Assembly: GCF_000204055.1 (NCBI RefSeq)
Contig: NW_006768832.1
Span: 33,196 to 97,195 of the forward strand
Source: Melampsora larici-populina 98AG31
Lineage: Eukaryota > Basidiomycota > Pucciniomycetes > Pucciniales > Melampsoraceae
DNA length: 64,000 bases
Reading direction: 5' to 3'
Part shown: one piece after another, positions 36,989-49,383 of the stretch
Layout of the letters: each line of letters opens with the position of its first letter
Position numbering within the stretch: the stretch's first letter is position 1
The notes under the pieces: model-generated
The model's database searches: none
The model's input: the letters and a program-made list of their open reading frames with translations, nothing else
Told to the model about the DNA's origin: nothing
Position numbers and translations under genes: made by a program

Positions 36989-37669
36989 ACTGTCCAGAAG
37001 TAATAAGGATTCATTAGGCATCAAGAGCACCTACCTCATGATCATAACCTTTTTATAATACAGATTGTGTGTAATGCTGTCATTTGTTGATTTGTCTTCT
37101 CATGCATTCAAATTGTAGCCTGATTATTTCTTTCTAGAATATTGATCACATGACTTCATGCATCAATTTTGGTTCATTTCCTTTGCTTATGTTCTCCTCT
37201 TTTTCAACGCTCACTATCATCTAATATATGATTGACATTGTCTCTAGTGTTCTGTAATCAACGTTGTGGCTACGCTTCCCACAAGAAGCTCTACAAGATA
37301 AATAATTTATGTACATGTTTCTTTTCTGTCTCTCTGTGATTGAGAAGTAAAACATGGCTTGTGCAACGTGCCTCACGATATCGAACATCCGATTGGAATA
37401 TGTATTGCGTGTTAATATATGCTGATTACAAGGAAGTGAATCTCTGATAGATTAGCAACTTGTTGCGTATATTTATACAGTATATTGTTCATCTACTTAT
37501 GTAGAATTCTAGTCAGCATTGAAACCGCGAGGCCCGCTCATGAAGTGGAACGTCCTTATGCCGCTCGGCTTGATCATTAATCTCACACTTGATCATCCTC
37601 CTTATGGTATTGTCTATATAGTCCCATCTTCAAGCCACTCCGTGTCAACGCACTGCTCTTTTAGCGAAT
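36989..37669. other. Subterminal region of the CACTA element
   Basis: No gene is seen. It contains the promoter of the first cargo gene. No clear array of short subterminal motifs, as known for plant En/Spm, was recognised by eye. Confidence 0.35.
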
Positions 37670-39278
37670 ATGTCTACGGTTTTGGACCCCAGCGACCCAG
37701 GTGTTAGCAAGCACGACATGGCTCAGTGGCTTTACGAACGTGACAAGACAACGACCCTTCACTCCAAAATAACTCGAGCACAGCTTGCCACCAAAGTGCG
37801 AAAGGCGCAGCCGCATCGTTTGTTTTTCTGTCTCTCACAAACAGCATCTGATTACGATTAGATCTCAACTTGTATTTTATTTCATTTTGACCAGTCTTCC
37901 CAAATCCTGATACCGACGATCCAGCCCTGGACTCGAATGAATTGCCGCACCAACAACAGGAATCAGGTGATCGAAAGGTGTTTGGCAGCATGGAGTCTCA
38001 TAGTACGTGATCATTTCCCTTTGCATCCATCTCACCCTTGTGATAATAAGATAAAAAGCCCGGAACAAAAAGTTTGATTCATTGTTTCCAGATCCTATGC
38101 CTTCACCTTCCACAAGTGGTCGGAACTCACAAGACTTGACATCAATCGCCACAATCGCTCCTCCTCGTAAAGCAAAGCGTGTTTCTTTCGATCCGCCGAT
38201 CTCCACATGTTACCTCCTACATGACGTCAAACCAAATCTTGCGGATATGGGGCCTGCTCGAAAAGCAAAGCGAGTGTCTTCTGATGATCACAGTGGTTCT
38301 ACCATGATGAAGAAAAAGAAAAAAAAGGTGAGTTCCCATGAGCTTGGACATGGGTACAATCATCATCTTTAATCACTTCGACAAGTGTAATCATACTGCA
38401 ATGTGAGTACTGAAGCCTTGTTCTAATTACAGTCAATGGAACAGCAAATTCCAGACCACCCGACCAGTAACAGTATACCAAAGTCTACAGGTAAAGGCAT
38501 TTCGAAATCAACTCCTGGAGTGAAAGCTACCTCTCTACTGGAGGTACAGGATCAGTGCGAACATACCAGAGAGTTAAGTGTGCTTCAGGAGCCTCTGGTT
38601 CTTCCTGCTTTGAACCCGTCAAGTAATCGTGTGGAAGATAATAACGAGGGTTTGGAAGAACAACTGATTTCTCTTGGGTCAGAAGAGGGCAAGCCAGACA
38701 CTTCAAGTACTCATCGCTATGAAATGGACTTGATGGAATTTCCCGAGTTAGATATATTTGAAAGTGAAAATACCAGTACGTCTACCAATCTCTCTTCTTG
38801 TTTGCTCCCATAAGTAATGTCTACTCACGCTGGATCTTTTGCACTTTCAGTATTGGGAAGGAACATTGATCCCATTCCTTTCAAACCCTCTATCGAGCCA
38901 AATTCAGAGCTACCAGTACTCTCGGGAACAGACTACTTTCAAATCCAAAGAAGTAAAGAAGAGCAACGTAATTCTCGTACCCATTCCAATGTATCCCAAG
39001 CATAATCAATACGAGTGAAAACTAACCAAACTTTATGATATTTTTGATATACGACAGTTGCTACCCTCGAAGAGCGTGTGGCATCTTTCGAAGACATGAA
39101 ACAAATCATCGTCACTACTCAGACACGTTTAGACTTTCTAGAGATGCAGGTTGAAAGACTAGAGAATGAATTGCAGTCAGCTCGTAATGACATCAATGAG
39201 CACAACAAAGTCCTTACTGGCCTGCTTTCAGTTGAAGAAGGGGAAGATTCTGGTACTGGCAGTTCCGTCTCAGATTAG
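37670..39278 (+). CDS. Cargo gene 1: helical N-terminus plus coiled coil
   Basis: Six exons (37670-37817, 37895-38002, 38092-38327, 38433-38775, 38851-38952, 39058-39278) close in phase to 385 residues. The first exon has a short helical segment with MAQWLYERD and ITRAQLATKVRKA, loosely like SAP/HeH DNA-binding motifs. The middle is Ser/Pro-rich and carries basic patches PPRKAKRVS, ARKAKRVS and KKKKKK that look like nuclear localisation signals. The last exon forms a predicted coiled coil (TLEERVASFEDMKQ to VERLENELQSARNDI). I know no family. Its position 15 residues to kilobases from the left terminus and its architecture suggest an accessory DNA-binding protein of the transposon, comparable in role but not shown to be homologous to plant TnpA. 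Confidence 0.75.
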
Positions 39279-40238
39279 AAAATGATAAGTGTGTAGCTGT
39301 AGTTTCAAAGTGTATTAGCATAAGATACGGGAACAACATGCACTACAACTATATGTTTTGTTTGAAGCCAATCTCTATGTATAATTAATCTTTGAGCTCT
39401 CTCAGAAGTAATGGCGCGCCCAATATTGTTCTCTCCTAATTTTTTCCTTTTGTTTTGTCCATTTGAGCAACTGTTGCTTGATTATATACTTGGCCCAGAG
39501 AAAATGCCTTATAAAGAATCGCTATCCAGCTATTGCATCCTGTGAGTTGCTATGAAAGAACCTTTTTAAGATTCTGAGTCTAAAAGCCTTGGATCACATG
39601 TGTCATCAAATGATTATACGCACACATGTGTTATTCCAGGTGAAGCCATCATCGTTGCTCTATTCTGAACTATATTCTGCTTTATTCTTATAATGGTTAC
39701 GAAGCATTGTAAGCAAAATTTTATCGCAACATATACAAAATTTTACTTGCATTACAAAGATATCAAGAATCTATGTAGGTAGTAAGCGTGTGTAGCAGCA
39801 CATATTTCCCATCTTGCAGTCAAAGTGATTCAGGATTCTGTCAGCCGGCGACAGATCATCTTCCCCAAAGAACATGTTCCAGAAAGGGGACTTGATCGTC
39901 TGCCAGACTGAAAGGCAATCGTTGTTCTACGGTGATGCCGACACTAGAGGTTGTCACGTTTTGACAACAGCTAGTGCTTGTGTACATGTAGCTAAATGTA
40001 ACAAGTGAAACATATAAGATCACCACAATTGCCCCCGTTCCTCAATTGTATCGATAGGGAGTTTCAATCAAGTCCGCATCTCCTAACGCAAGGATCCTGG
40101 TTTTTGAAGGTCAGGCATCTTCCCTTTTTACCTTCTCAAGTTTCGTTCTTGCACGCTCTTTGAGGTTTTGGACACCCACATGTTCCGCTTTGTTTGTACG
40201 TCGATGATCTTATTTCTGTTTCACGATCCAGATCAAAC
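39279..40238. other. Intergenic spacer inside the CACTA element
   Basis: Nothing recognisable; no open frame with splice support. It separates cargo genes 1 and 2, which are transcribed in the same direction. Confidence 0.4.
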
Positions 40239-41215
40239 ATGGGAAAGGCACGGAAGAAGAGCACTGGAGGCACAAGCTCAGGCCCCACAAGCCCCTCAAA
40301 CAACCAACTCGAGATTAATACCAAAGGTGAGCTCGGAGTTTGTGTGTTGATCTTTTTTGGATGAGATTTGTCATAATACCCCTGTTTCACTCTTTCTCCT
40401 CGGCTAAAACTTTCTTGTAACTCACACTCTCCGCACATCCAACTTCATCAGACAAAGTTCCGCATTCTGCTCAACCGAATACGCAGTCTCTGAAAGAGCC
40501 CTCTTTTCCGAAAGTCTTTCCTTCAACTGCAGCAGGGGGATTTGTGAGAGATGATATAGCAGCAAAGGTCGACTCGTTACCCGACGACTTGCATGTTTTC
40601 CTCGATCACGACTTTGATGAAAAGTGTGACCAGATCAAGAATATCCTATATTATCTTATCTTGTATCATTTTGACCCCAAGACAAAATCTCGCCCCAACC
40701 ACAACAAAACCGTCTTGAAAAAGGCGTTTCAAGATAATGTCAAGCCTTTGATCATTCCGTACATCAAACCGCCTGTTGTGAAACCGGAACCAATGGACAC
40801 GGATGTACCCGAAACTGTGGACTTCGATCCTCTCAGCCGCAAGACTACTCGACAGATGTTGGTTGGCGCTATTTCGAAGAAAGTGGGAAAATTCTTGATA
40901 CCCGACATCGCCAGAATTGATCACCTTCTTTGGCTCTTCAAAGCAAAGGTTGACAAGGATCTCCGCTTGCCTCAAAAACCCGAGTTTAGTCAGCGCCCTC
41001 GTGTCCTGAAAGAAGACCGCTTGAAGGGCGAGACAGTAGAAGAGCTTCGACATGCTCTGCAAGTATATGCTCCACACATATTTGTGTACTCGATCGCTTT
41101 GAGGCCCTCATGTCTCATTGATCTCTACGTCAAATTTGTTATCGAAGGCAATCTTCCCCCCGAGCGTACCCCTGTCCTTGGCTTTCACTATGCTGTCATA
41201 GACAAAGAAGAATGA
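40239..41215 (+). CDS. Cargo gene 2: orphan protein, two exons
   Basis: Exons 40239-40326 and 40452-41215 encode 283 residues. The N-terminus MGKARKKSTGGTSSG is basic and low in complexity. The rest is a compact helical protein starting FVRDDIAAKVDSLP. A segment at about residues 115-145 (NKTVLKKAFQDNVKPLIIPY) resembles KSLLHKLFLEMVAPHLNTLI in cargo gene 4. A later part has RQMLVGAISKKVGKF and EELRHALQVYAPHIFVYS. No signal peptide or membrane segment is seen. I do not recognise the family. Open reading with clean GT-AG splicing argues for a functional gene. Confidence 0.8.
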
Positions 41216-41710
41216 TCTTGAACTATCATAGAATTGATCGTGAGTATTTCAAACGATCATGTTTTGAGTTTTTATCATTCATGACTCACTAGGCTACACT
41301 TTTGGTTGTGTCATATAGTGTCATATATCCGGTCCTAGATCTAGTAGATCTTTTCTTGGGAGGTTTCTGGATCTTGTTTTGTCTCATTCATGTATCATGT
41401 ATCTCTATCAGTCCTGTAGTGTTAGCGCCTATTGTTAGTACGGCATGTTTTGTATGAGTTGTGGTTTTCGATCTCTGGATTTTGCTCATGAGTCAATGAT
41501 CAATAGGTTGCACTCCGTTTTGTCCTCTTGTGTCGGATGTGTGTTCCTGCTTCCTAATATCAGCTTTCACGAGACATATTCAAATATATCCATTATATGA
41601 TACAATAAAAACTTCATCACTATCACTTCTCTGAATATTAAAGTCCTTTCACCACTTTCGTACCCACATATAAGCGGATTCAACTTCCCCACATCAGATT
41701 TTTTTTACAA
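41216..41710. promoter_or_regulatory. Upstream region of the transposase gene
   Basis: About 0.5 kb lies between cargo gene 2 and the transposase and must include the transposase promoter. AT-rich stretches occur close to the start but no definite TATA box can be named. Confidence 0.35.
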
Positions 41711-44700
41711 ATGCCTCGAGGGAACAAGAAGATTGGAGAGTGTCTTCGAAAAGTATGCACATGCAAAGCTTTCAATTGCAAATCTGGCTTTTACTTAGAC
41801 GCACAAGGCTCGTCACAACTAGGTGTTGAACTCAGCCCGGAGGCGTATGAGGCTCATCAACAAGCGGAATTACGTAACATCGCTCAAGCTGCATCATCAG
41901 TCGATGCTCTTGAACATTCCTTCCAGGACATCAATTTCGGGTCATCGTCAGAAGACAATCAGTTGGTCGAGATTCTGCGCGAGTTGCGTGTCAGTCCAGC
42001 GTCGCAATCAAGCCCTTCTCGATCTGGAGAAGCTGTGAATCCGGCACAAGTACCCAATCAGTCTTCAAGAGAACATGACGAGGATGTGATCCTCGAAAGC
42101 TCTCGCACGTGCCCCGCCATAGACACTGAAAGGGAGGTTGGGAGCAAAGTTTACGATACTGGTGAGATGCTTTTGATACATTGCTCAGCTTATAGACAAC
42201 TTTTGACTCAATACGGTGTGATTTTGTTCACAGAAAACTTTTTTGCTTTCAATTTGAGACAAGTCAATCCTGTCTGTCTTCATGTGGCTTTGACTACTGC
42301 AATCATCAGTATATTCGAACACGCCTCGATGTTCACTGCTTCTTGGCTCTTGGATGCCCAACGCATCACAATTGAGCTCGCTCTGACACATGGCCTTCTT
42401 CCAAACGCCTCGCCAGGACAACTTGAACCCCTTCAAGCAAAGGTCTTGAATCAAATACCTAAATCCGTCGACACGGTAATTGGATGGCTTGAGATTGACC
42501 CGCGCCTACAATTTGTAAACTGCTGCAAGGGATGCTTTGCAATGTATCCACTAGCGTCGGCGCCTAAACACTGCACCCATCGTGTGGCAGATCTTCCTGG
42601 AGCGCCCATCATATCTGAAGATGCCGAAGGTACATCAACACCGCCAATTCCAGAAGACAAATACATGGAAAAGACTTGTGGAGAACTCTTAGTTCAATTT
42701 GCACGAGGCCGGGATAAGCCTGTTAGGAAGTACGCCTTCCAAAATCTTTCGGAGTGGATAGCTCGTCTACTTTCTCGGCCATTGGTTGAAGAATGGCTTG
42801 ACGAGAGTTTGGAACAATCTTCAAAGCCTTTCGATCCGCAAGAAATGGTCTCTGACATTCATCAATCAAAACTCTGGAAAGCTTTTCGGGGACCTGATGG
42901 AAAGCAGTTCACGTCTCAGACTGGGAATCTGACGTTTGGAATGTTTGTTGATGGGATAAACCCTTTTGGCAACAAACAAAGTGGTCGCCATTCGTCCATC
43001 ACCTTTGTAGTCCTGGTCTGCCTGACTCTTCCGCCACGGGTCCGCTTTCGTAGAGAAAACATATTTCTCGTCGGTGTTGCTCCAGGGCCGCGTGAGCCAT
43101 CTCTCAAACAGATGAATTGGATCTTGAGGCCTATAGTCACACAGCTGAAAGAGCTGTGGAATCCAGGCCTTTTCCTTTCTCGAACACGGCTGTATAAAAA
43201 AGGACGACATATAAGAGCCGCCCTACTACCTTTTATAGCAGACATTCCGGCAGTTCGACGTTCTCTTGGATTTCCTAGTGCAACTGCCACTCATTTTTGT
43301 TCGTTTTGTCTACTTCATAAAAAGGATATCAAAAATTTCAATCAAGCAATGTGGCCTTTACGTACGTGCGAAAAGCACCGGCTGTGGGCATATCAAGCAC
43401 GTGACGCCTCAACTCCTGAAGAGCGTTCCGAGATATTCAAAAGTCATGGTGTTCGTTACTCGGTGCTTTTAGAACTTGAATACTGGGATATTTCCAAGTA
43501 TCACGTGGTCGACTCAATGCATAACTTATTGCTTGGCCTGCTTAATTGGCACTGCCGAAGATTTTGGTCGATGAAAGACGAGATGAACGAAGAGGCTGAA
43601 GCACCGGCTATCAGCACTAAGGAACTAATGAGCCTACTCGCCGAGCACTCTCAAACAGAATATCATCCAAGACCCTCGCCAAAGGCGCCCGTCGAGGAGG
43701 ATAGAGACTCGGACCAAGAGAACATATTGGATGGGTCCTTTGATGAGGACACTGCTTCGAGTGATTACAAATTCAATCCCTTCGCTGAAGCTGAGTGGAG
43801 TGGCAAATGGATGCCACCTCCCTCAGATGAGATCATCTTGGATAGTACAATGCTACACCAAATAAACCTTCTGCTTCCTAGAATTCGTATTCCATCATGG
43901 ATCAAGCAGGCTATTCCTGTCCTTGGTAAAGCGTCTTTTGGTAAACTGAAAGCTGATGAATGGCGAAACCTGTTCACCATTCAGTTACCACTCATTCTAA
44001 TTCCTCTCTGGTCTGGCCGTGATCACATCAAAACGTCGCTCTTAAAAAACTTCTGTCATTTGGTATCCCTTGTCAATTTAGCTTTAAAAAGGGAGCTTGA
44101 TATGGACATAATATCAAGATATCGCCACCACATTCAACAGTACCTTGAAGGATCAATTGAGATGTTTCAGCATTGTCAACCTGCTCCAAATCATCATATG
44201 GCAATCCACTTAGCCGACTGTCTTGAAAACTTTGGGCCAGTACGCTCATGGTGGTCCTTCCCATATGAACGGTTGATGGGTAATATCATCAAGGGTACTC
44301 ATAATAATCACCAGGGTTAGTCTATTTTCTCTTCTCATTCATCAAAATGTTATGATCAATGCTCATTTCATATCGACCTTCAAATACATCTGTAGGGGAA
44401 TTGGAGATCACCTTTGTCGCGCGGGGAATCTCTCTGTACTCTTACAGGAGGACAAAGTACCAGACTCTCTTGACCCTTTCATTTCACGAGTACAAGCCTA
44501 TTTCAACCCCAAGAAGCCTTCTCAAAAGAAGGCTTCCAACTCCAAGCTTCAATCATTAGACAATAAGTCTTTGACACTTCTCATTCAACGTTTGAACAAA
44601 GGGGCGTCCGAGGACTGTGAATGGGTGGCTCCCGACTTATGGGTTTCATACACGAAAGACGGCTCTGTTGGGTTTGCTGTGTGTCCTGCACGCGCTATGA

Positions 44701-45090
44701 TTCACAATCATGTGATGCACAAAGACGTAACAGCTAATATGAATAACAGCATAATTCGATTCAAGTCACACTCCAACGGTATGATGCAATTTGGACGAAT
44801 TTCCAGTATCTTCACTCACCGCCGAAGCCCACAACCAGAAAAACAGGTAATCGAAACGTGGCTTCGTGTCCAAATCTTTCCGTCTCTAAAAAAGGAAGTT
44901 ATACAATCCATTCACACATATCAAGGAGCCTGATGTGCAAACACATTTACGGATGTGTTCAACAAATTCTGAAGAAGTCATTCGGTTGGATGAAGTGATT
45001 GCACACTGTTCGTGGTTGATGTATCAACCGGGAGAGCTTCATAAAGACCTCAAACTTGCTACAATAGCTTTGGTTTCTATGGAACGCTAA
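41711..45090 (+). CDS. TNP2-like CACTA/EnSpm transposase, frameshifted 3' end
   Basis: Exon 1 (41711-44315) reads openly for 868 codons; exon 2 starts at 44396 after a GTTAGT...TGTAG intron. The N-terminus has a Cys cluster CTCKAFNCKSGFYLDAQG typical of these transposases. The catalytic core contains GMFVDGINPFGNKQSG (about residue 411), FIADIPAVRRSLGF, a Cys pair in HFCSFCLLHKKDI, and VDSMHNLLLGLLNWHCRRFW (about residue 600). The Asp residues of VDGINP, ADIPA and VDSMHN fit the expected acidic triad. Exon 2 reads GELEITF and then continues as CRAGNLSVLLQEDK in the next frame, as if one T were missing at 44415-44417. A second shift lies near 44900, before IKEPDVQTHLRMCS, and the reading ends at about 45088. 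The C-terminus is thus broken or the assembly has indels. Confidence 0.85.
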
Positions 45091-45210
45091 TAGCAATAGC
45101 ACATGAAAAATTACAAATTTATGAATAATTACAAATTTGTATCTTGAAGCCTGCTTCTTATGCCCACAATCTTTGAAGTTCTAGAGCGAAATTACAACTT
45201 AAACAAGAAA

Positions 45211-48200
45211 TTAGAGACCATTTACAATTGGAATCAGCTTCGATAGCACCCTTTGGGGCTTCATTTCCAACTGACTGCGTTCCAGACGCGAAAGGGTCTG
45301 TAGCCACTCTTGTGAGTAGCAATCGAGAGGAAAACCTATAGGTGCATTAGCATCACTTATGCGTGCATTGTCACATCGTATTCTGAGTCGAGCTGGTCGG
45401 CCAGTAGGAGTTGATGTACTGCCTTGTGAGCATCTCCTGTTCGGTGTGCTAGCATCAATTCTTGCTTTGTACGAGTCCAAGCGTGTGAAGACATTTTGTA
45501 ATTCTGCACTACGCCACCTGAGTTTTCGGATATGAACAGGAGAAGAAACATGTTGAGCTATTTCATCCTGACAGTCCTCGTGATCCGTCTCATCATCGCT
45601 ACAGCACTTTTGGACCATAACCAAGAGTGGCCATAATGCTTGATTTGAGAGCACAATCTTCTCCCGCGACTTTTTCAGCTGATTTATGGTGGAGAGCGAG
45701 TATTTTCTCATTCAGTTATACAAAGTTCAGATCTGACGCAGTCACAGCTTTGAACACTTTGAATGAAACTCACATATCGTACTCGTGCATTCCGCCTAAC
45801 TGCATCAGCAGCTTTCTTTTTTCGTGCTTCGTCCCAGCTCTGTTCACGAAATCTGAAAGTGATTCAAGCGCTCAATAAAATGAGCAAATGAATCAGTTAC
45901 AATCTGAACTTCCAAAGGTATATTTTATACCACTTACCGTTTCATCAGAGATTGAACTCGAGTTTCAAAAGCCTTCTTGATTGAAGAAAGGTTTGGAGCA
46001 TCAAGAGATATTCCAACATATTCACCACACTCCACCAGTTTGATAAAAATTTTGAACCCTAAATCCCACAGCCACTTGTTGTCTTTTGATGTTGCAGCTT
46101 CACTGAAATCTGGTCGAAAGCTTGATACCCCTACAGCCAGCATCATCTGTTGCATGATAGAGATCTGCTGAGGTGTTGAATCTTTATGCCGTGGCCCGGA
46201 ATAATCGGTTGAATTGAGGTTGGGCGGTTCCATAGTTTCGTCCAAAGTATCCAAATCAAAATTCACAATGCCGATATCCAAATCAGACATCCAGGACTCT
46301 TTTTCAGCAAGTGTGGCAGGCGCGGGGAGTGAGGGACTGTTTTCTTCTAGACCTAAAAGAGTATCTATATGGAAACGAACGGACAACTGCGTACCAGGTC
46401 TAAATATCACAGCGTATATATTGAATCATGATAAGTGTGAGATACAAAAATCCTTACAGCAATCCGACCACCCCGTGTTTTCTTATTTCCTGCTAAGACT
46501 TGTTCCTCATCTATGTTTTTCTGAGTCACTTGGTTCAATATCTTGACTTCTTCAGTTAACTTGTCGAGTCGCTGGTTACTTTTGTTCAGAGCATCTCGTA
46601 GTTCATCTAGTCATTGAATGATTTGAAGGTGAGTGAATATGACAAAACTACACTGACATATGCAATGATTCGAGAAGCAACTTACAAATCATCTTGAGCA
46701 TACTTTCCCGACTCTGACCGTCTCCTTGGTTTCGTTGTTTGGACTGAGACATTGTTTTTGGACTGGCAGCCGTGCGTGAGTGTTTTTTTGCGCCTTTTCG
46801 TGATGAATTTGATTTACTGGTTTCTTCCTGCGCTTGGAATCGACCCTTAGAAGAACCTTGGTATGGAGAATGAGCTGGATCATCGATATCACTATCCAAC
46901 TCCCCCGCCAGCAGATTCAAATCTTCTAAATCGGACTCTTGAGCATGAAAAGATGGATCCCAGTCTGGATCATCTGGATCATCTTCCACTCGCGCCCTTC
47001 CTTTACCCTTTGAGGTAGCTGAATTTTGGTTTGACGTTAATACGGTTGGATGGGGTCGTGGGTAGGAAAGGCGCCTGTGTTCAAGGCTGGGTAGAGGTAT
47101 CTCTGCATCGTGAGAAAGTTAGGAATGTCAGCCAATAAACTTTGAAGACAACGGAGTGGATGGGGTGAACAACGTTTTATACATAACTCACCTTCCAGAG
47201 CTTTATCATCCCGAGATCCAATGGTAGGCCGCCCTTCCGTTGGACCTGTTGTCACATCATCTTGTAGCATCTCGCGATCTCTATCGCCAGCATCCGAATC
47301 GCTCCGCGTAAAATTAGGAGGTACATCGTCACGCTCGAGTGTTGAATCTTGATTTTGTGCAATGTCTCTCGTATCTGAAGGTTGCGTGTCAGGAGGTGAA
47401 GAAGGTAATGGGAGACTATTGGGACCGGAGGTTGAATCTGAAAGTTTTGTGATTCTCATAAGCTTGATCTATGGATTTACTGATATAGCCAATTTACGTA
47501 CCTGCCAGCACAGCTATAGGCACGTTTCCTTTACCTGAGTCGGTGGTCTCATCAGGAGTCGATCGGCCTATAATTTGAAACTTGTAAGCCAAGAACCATA
47601 CAGAGTAGTATCAGCACTTACCTTCCAAAGGTGCGTGCCGCGATTTTCTAAATGTGAAGGAGGGTAAAACGGGGGGTAGAACAACTAACCAGTGAGTGAG
47701 TACTATAGCTCCTCAACATGTCTTCTGAGCTGAAAAGTTCACTTACTCAAGTCTTGGTAGGTTTTACAAGTCTTGACAAGTTCCGTTCTGGGTAACCCGT
47801 CAGCATCTAGCCCAACATCACCAACCAGTTCCCGTAGCTGCTGATCAGTGTATTGATCATAATCCACGTCTTGTGGCCTTGGAGCAAAGGTATGATCAAT
47901 TTCGGAAGGTGAGATTGGAGGCCTCTCCCTGATGGGTCTGCGGGATTGCTTGACCGTCTTTTTCTGGCTAGATTTCTTTGACGTTCTTGCTTTCTTCTTG
48001 ATGATATGCTGATCCAGCAGCTTCAAGAGGTTTCCGCGCGGCGCTTCCGAAGGCGCTTTTGAATTCACAACGTCCTGAACACTCGCACACACCTTATCAT
48101 CAACAACCTCTGTGCCCACGAAAGGTTATCAATTTTCAGCAAAGATCAAAGAGAAAGAATCAAGTATAAAGATATGTAACTTACTTTCAAAGGGTGCTTC

Positions 48201-48314
48201 TTCAATTGGTTTTGCTCGTTTCTTTGACTTGGTTCTATCCTTTTTGATATCTTGTGAAGCAGTGTTACTGTGTAGTACCCGACTTCTGAGATTTGCCACG
48301 GATCCCTCAGCCAT
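45211..48314 (-). CDS. Cargo gene 3: SAP-like and coiled-coil protein
   Basis: A multi-exon minus-strand gene starts with ATG at 48314. Exons 48185-48314, 47747-48109, 47622-47684, 47502-47567, 47192-47437, 46686-47018, 46458-46606 and about 45934-46386 close in phase. Exon 1 is basic (DRTKSKKRAKP). Exon 2 ends with a SAP-like helix pair (YTDQQLRELVGDVGL and GLPRTELVKTCKTY, about residues 130-162). The middle is acidic and Ser-rich. Exon 7 is a predicted coiled coil (LRDALNKSNQRLDKLTEEVK). Exon 8 ends VQSLMK. Downstream, a segment with SWDEARKKKAADAVRRNARV and a last open frame 45211-45711 (WRSAELQNVF, GFPLDCYSQEWLQTLSRLE) probably continue the protein. I could not make these last two exons agree in phase, so the end may be frameshifted or misread. 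A nuclear, DNA-binding role is inferred. Confidence 0.65.
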
Positions 48315-49383
48315 TGATTATACAAGTACATACACCAACCATGTACAGTCGTGACGGACAAGCAGATGAGAAACTACTGCAAAGATACTACACTATTTTG
48401 AGGTATGGTTGATTGACAGAGACAAGAGAAATCCGCTCAGCGGATGGAGGAACTTATGAATTAAAAAAGCTGAACGGAAAGTCTAACTAGCAGATAGAGG
48501 AGAAGATGGTGAAAAGATAATCCACTATGGAAGAACAAATCTTTGACCACGATCAAGGGAAAAGCCGGCCGGCGGGTTGAAGAAGTAGATACCTGAATGA
48601 AACAGCTGAGATTTGAGCCAAAGCAACAAAATATTAAGGCCAAAGGGGGGTCAGATTCAAAAGTCGTTTGTTTTATGTTGATGAGTTCGTTTATTCAAGT
48701 TTATTGTAATGATAGTGGGGATATGATGAACCAGAGCTGTGATGGGAGCATCAACATGACAACAACCTTGAATGTAAGGTAGAGCCGCCGGTGCAAGTGG
48801 ATACCAGACATCAATATGATTATCCATTGTCCAAAAATTGGAGCCCTTTCTTCACAGTCATCGAAGGTGAATAATGCGGCATATGCTCAAGCTGAGAAGA
48901 TATCAACGGTGGCTGAGTATGCAAAAGCCCTTGTTATCTGATTGGCCGAGCGTCAGGTGGTTCACTACACCTTTTCTGAGTCGGTACAGAATAATCATGA
49001 AGGAATCTAATCATGAAATCATGAAACCTTTGATTATTTCTATCATACTTCCTTGATGCCTTTTATGATATTCATCTGACGTGGGGCACGAACAGCATCG
49101 AATCAGATTGACTTCCCTTAGACAAAGGTTCTCAATGGGAGATTGGTGTTTGTGATCAGTGCTCGTGCGTTGCCTGATGCAGAAAAGATCGTCCTTTAAT
49201 TAAAATAATCTTTGTAAGGTTTGGGAAGATTTGGTCAGAGGTGATCAACTTGAATGAAAAAACCAATCGGAGGTGGAGATAATGTGATCTTTAACGGTCG
49301 ACCACCTATCTTGATACAATATAAAACAAAGATGATTTGGCTTGATCCATGCTTGCCAATTCCTACACCACCCTCCTCTAACG
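48315..49383. other. Divergent promoter region between cargo genes 3 and 4
   Basis: This 1.07-kb gap separates the minus-strand cargo gene 3 from plus-strand cargo gene 4, so it likely holds both promoters. No gene is seen. A TATAAAA-like ATATAAAACA lies at about 49319, about 60 bp before the cargo gene 4 start. Confidence 0.4.
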
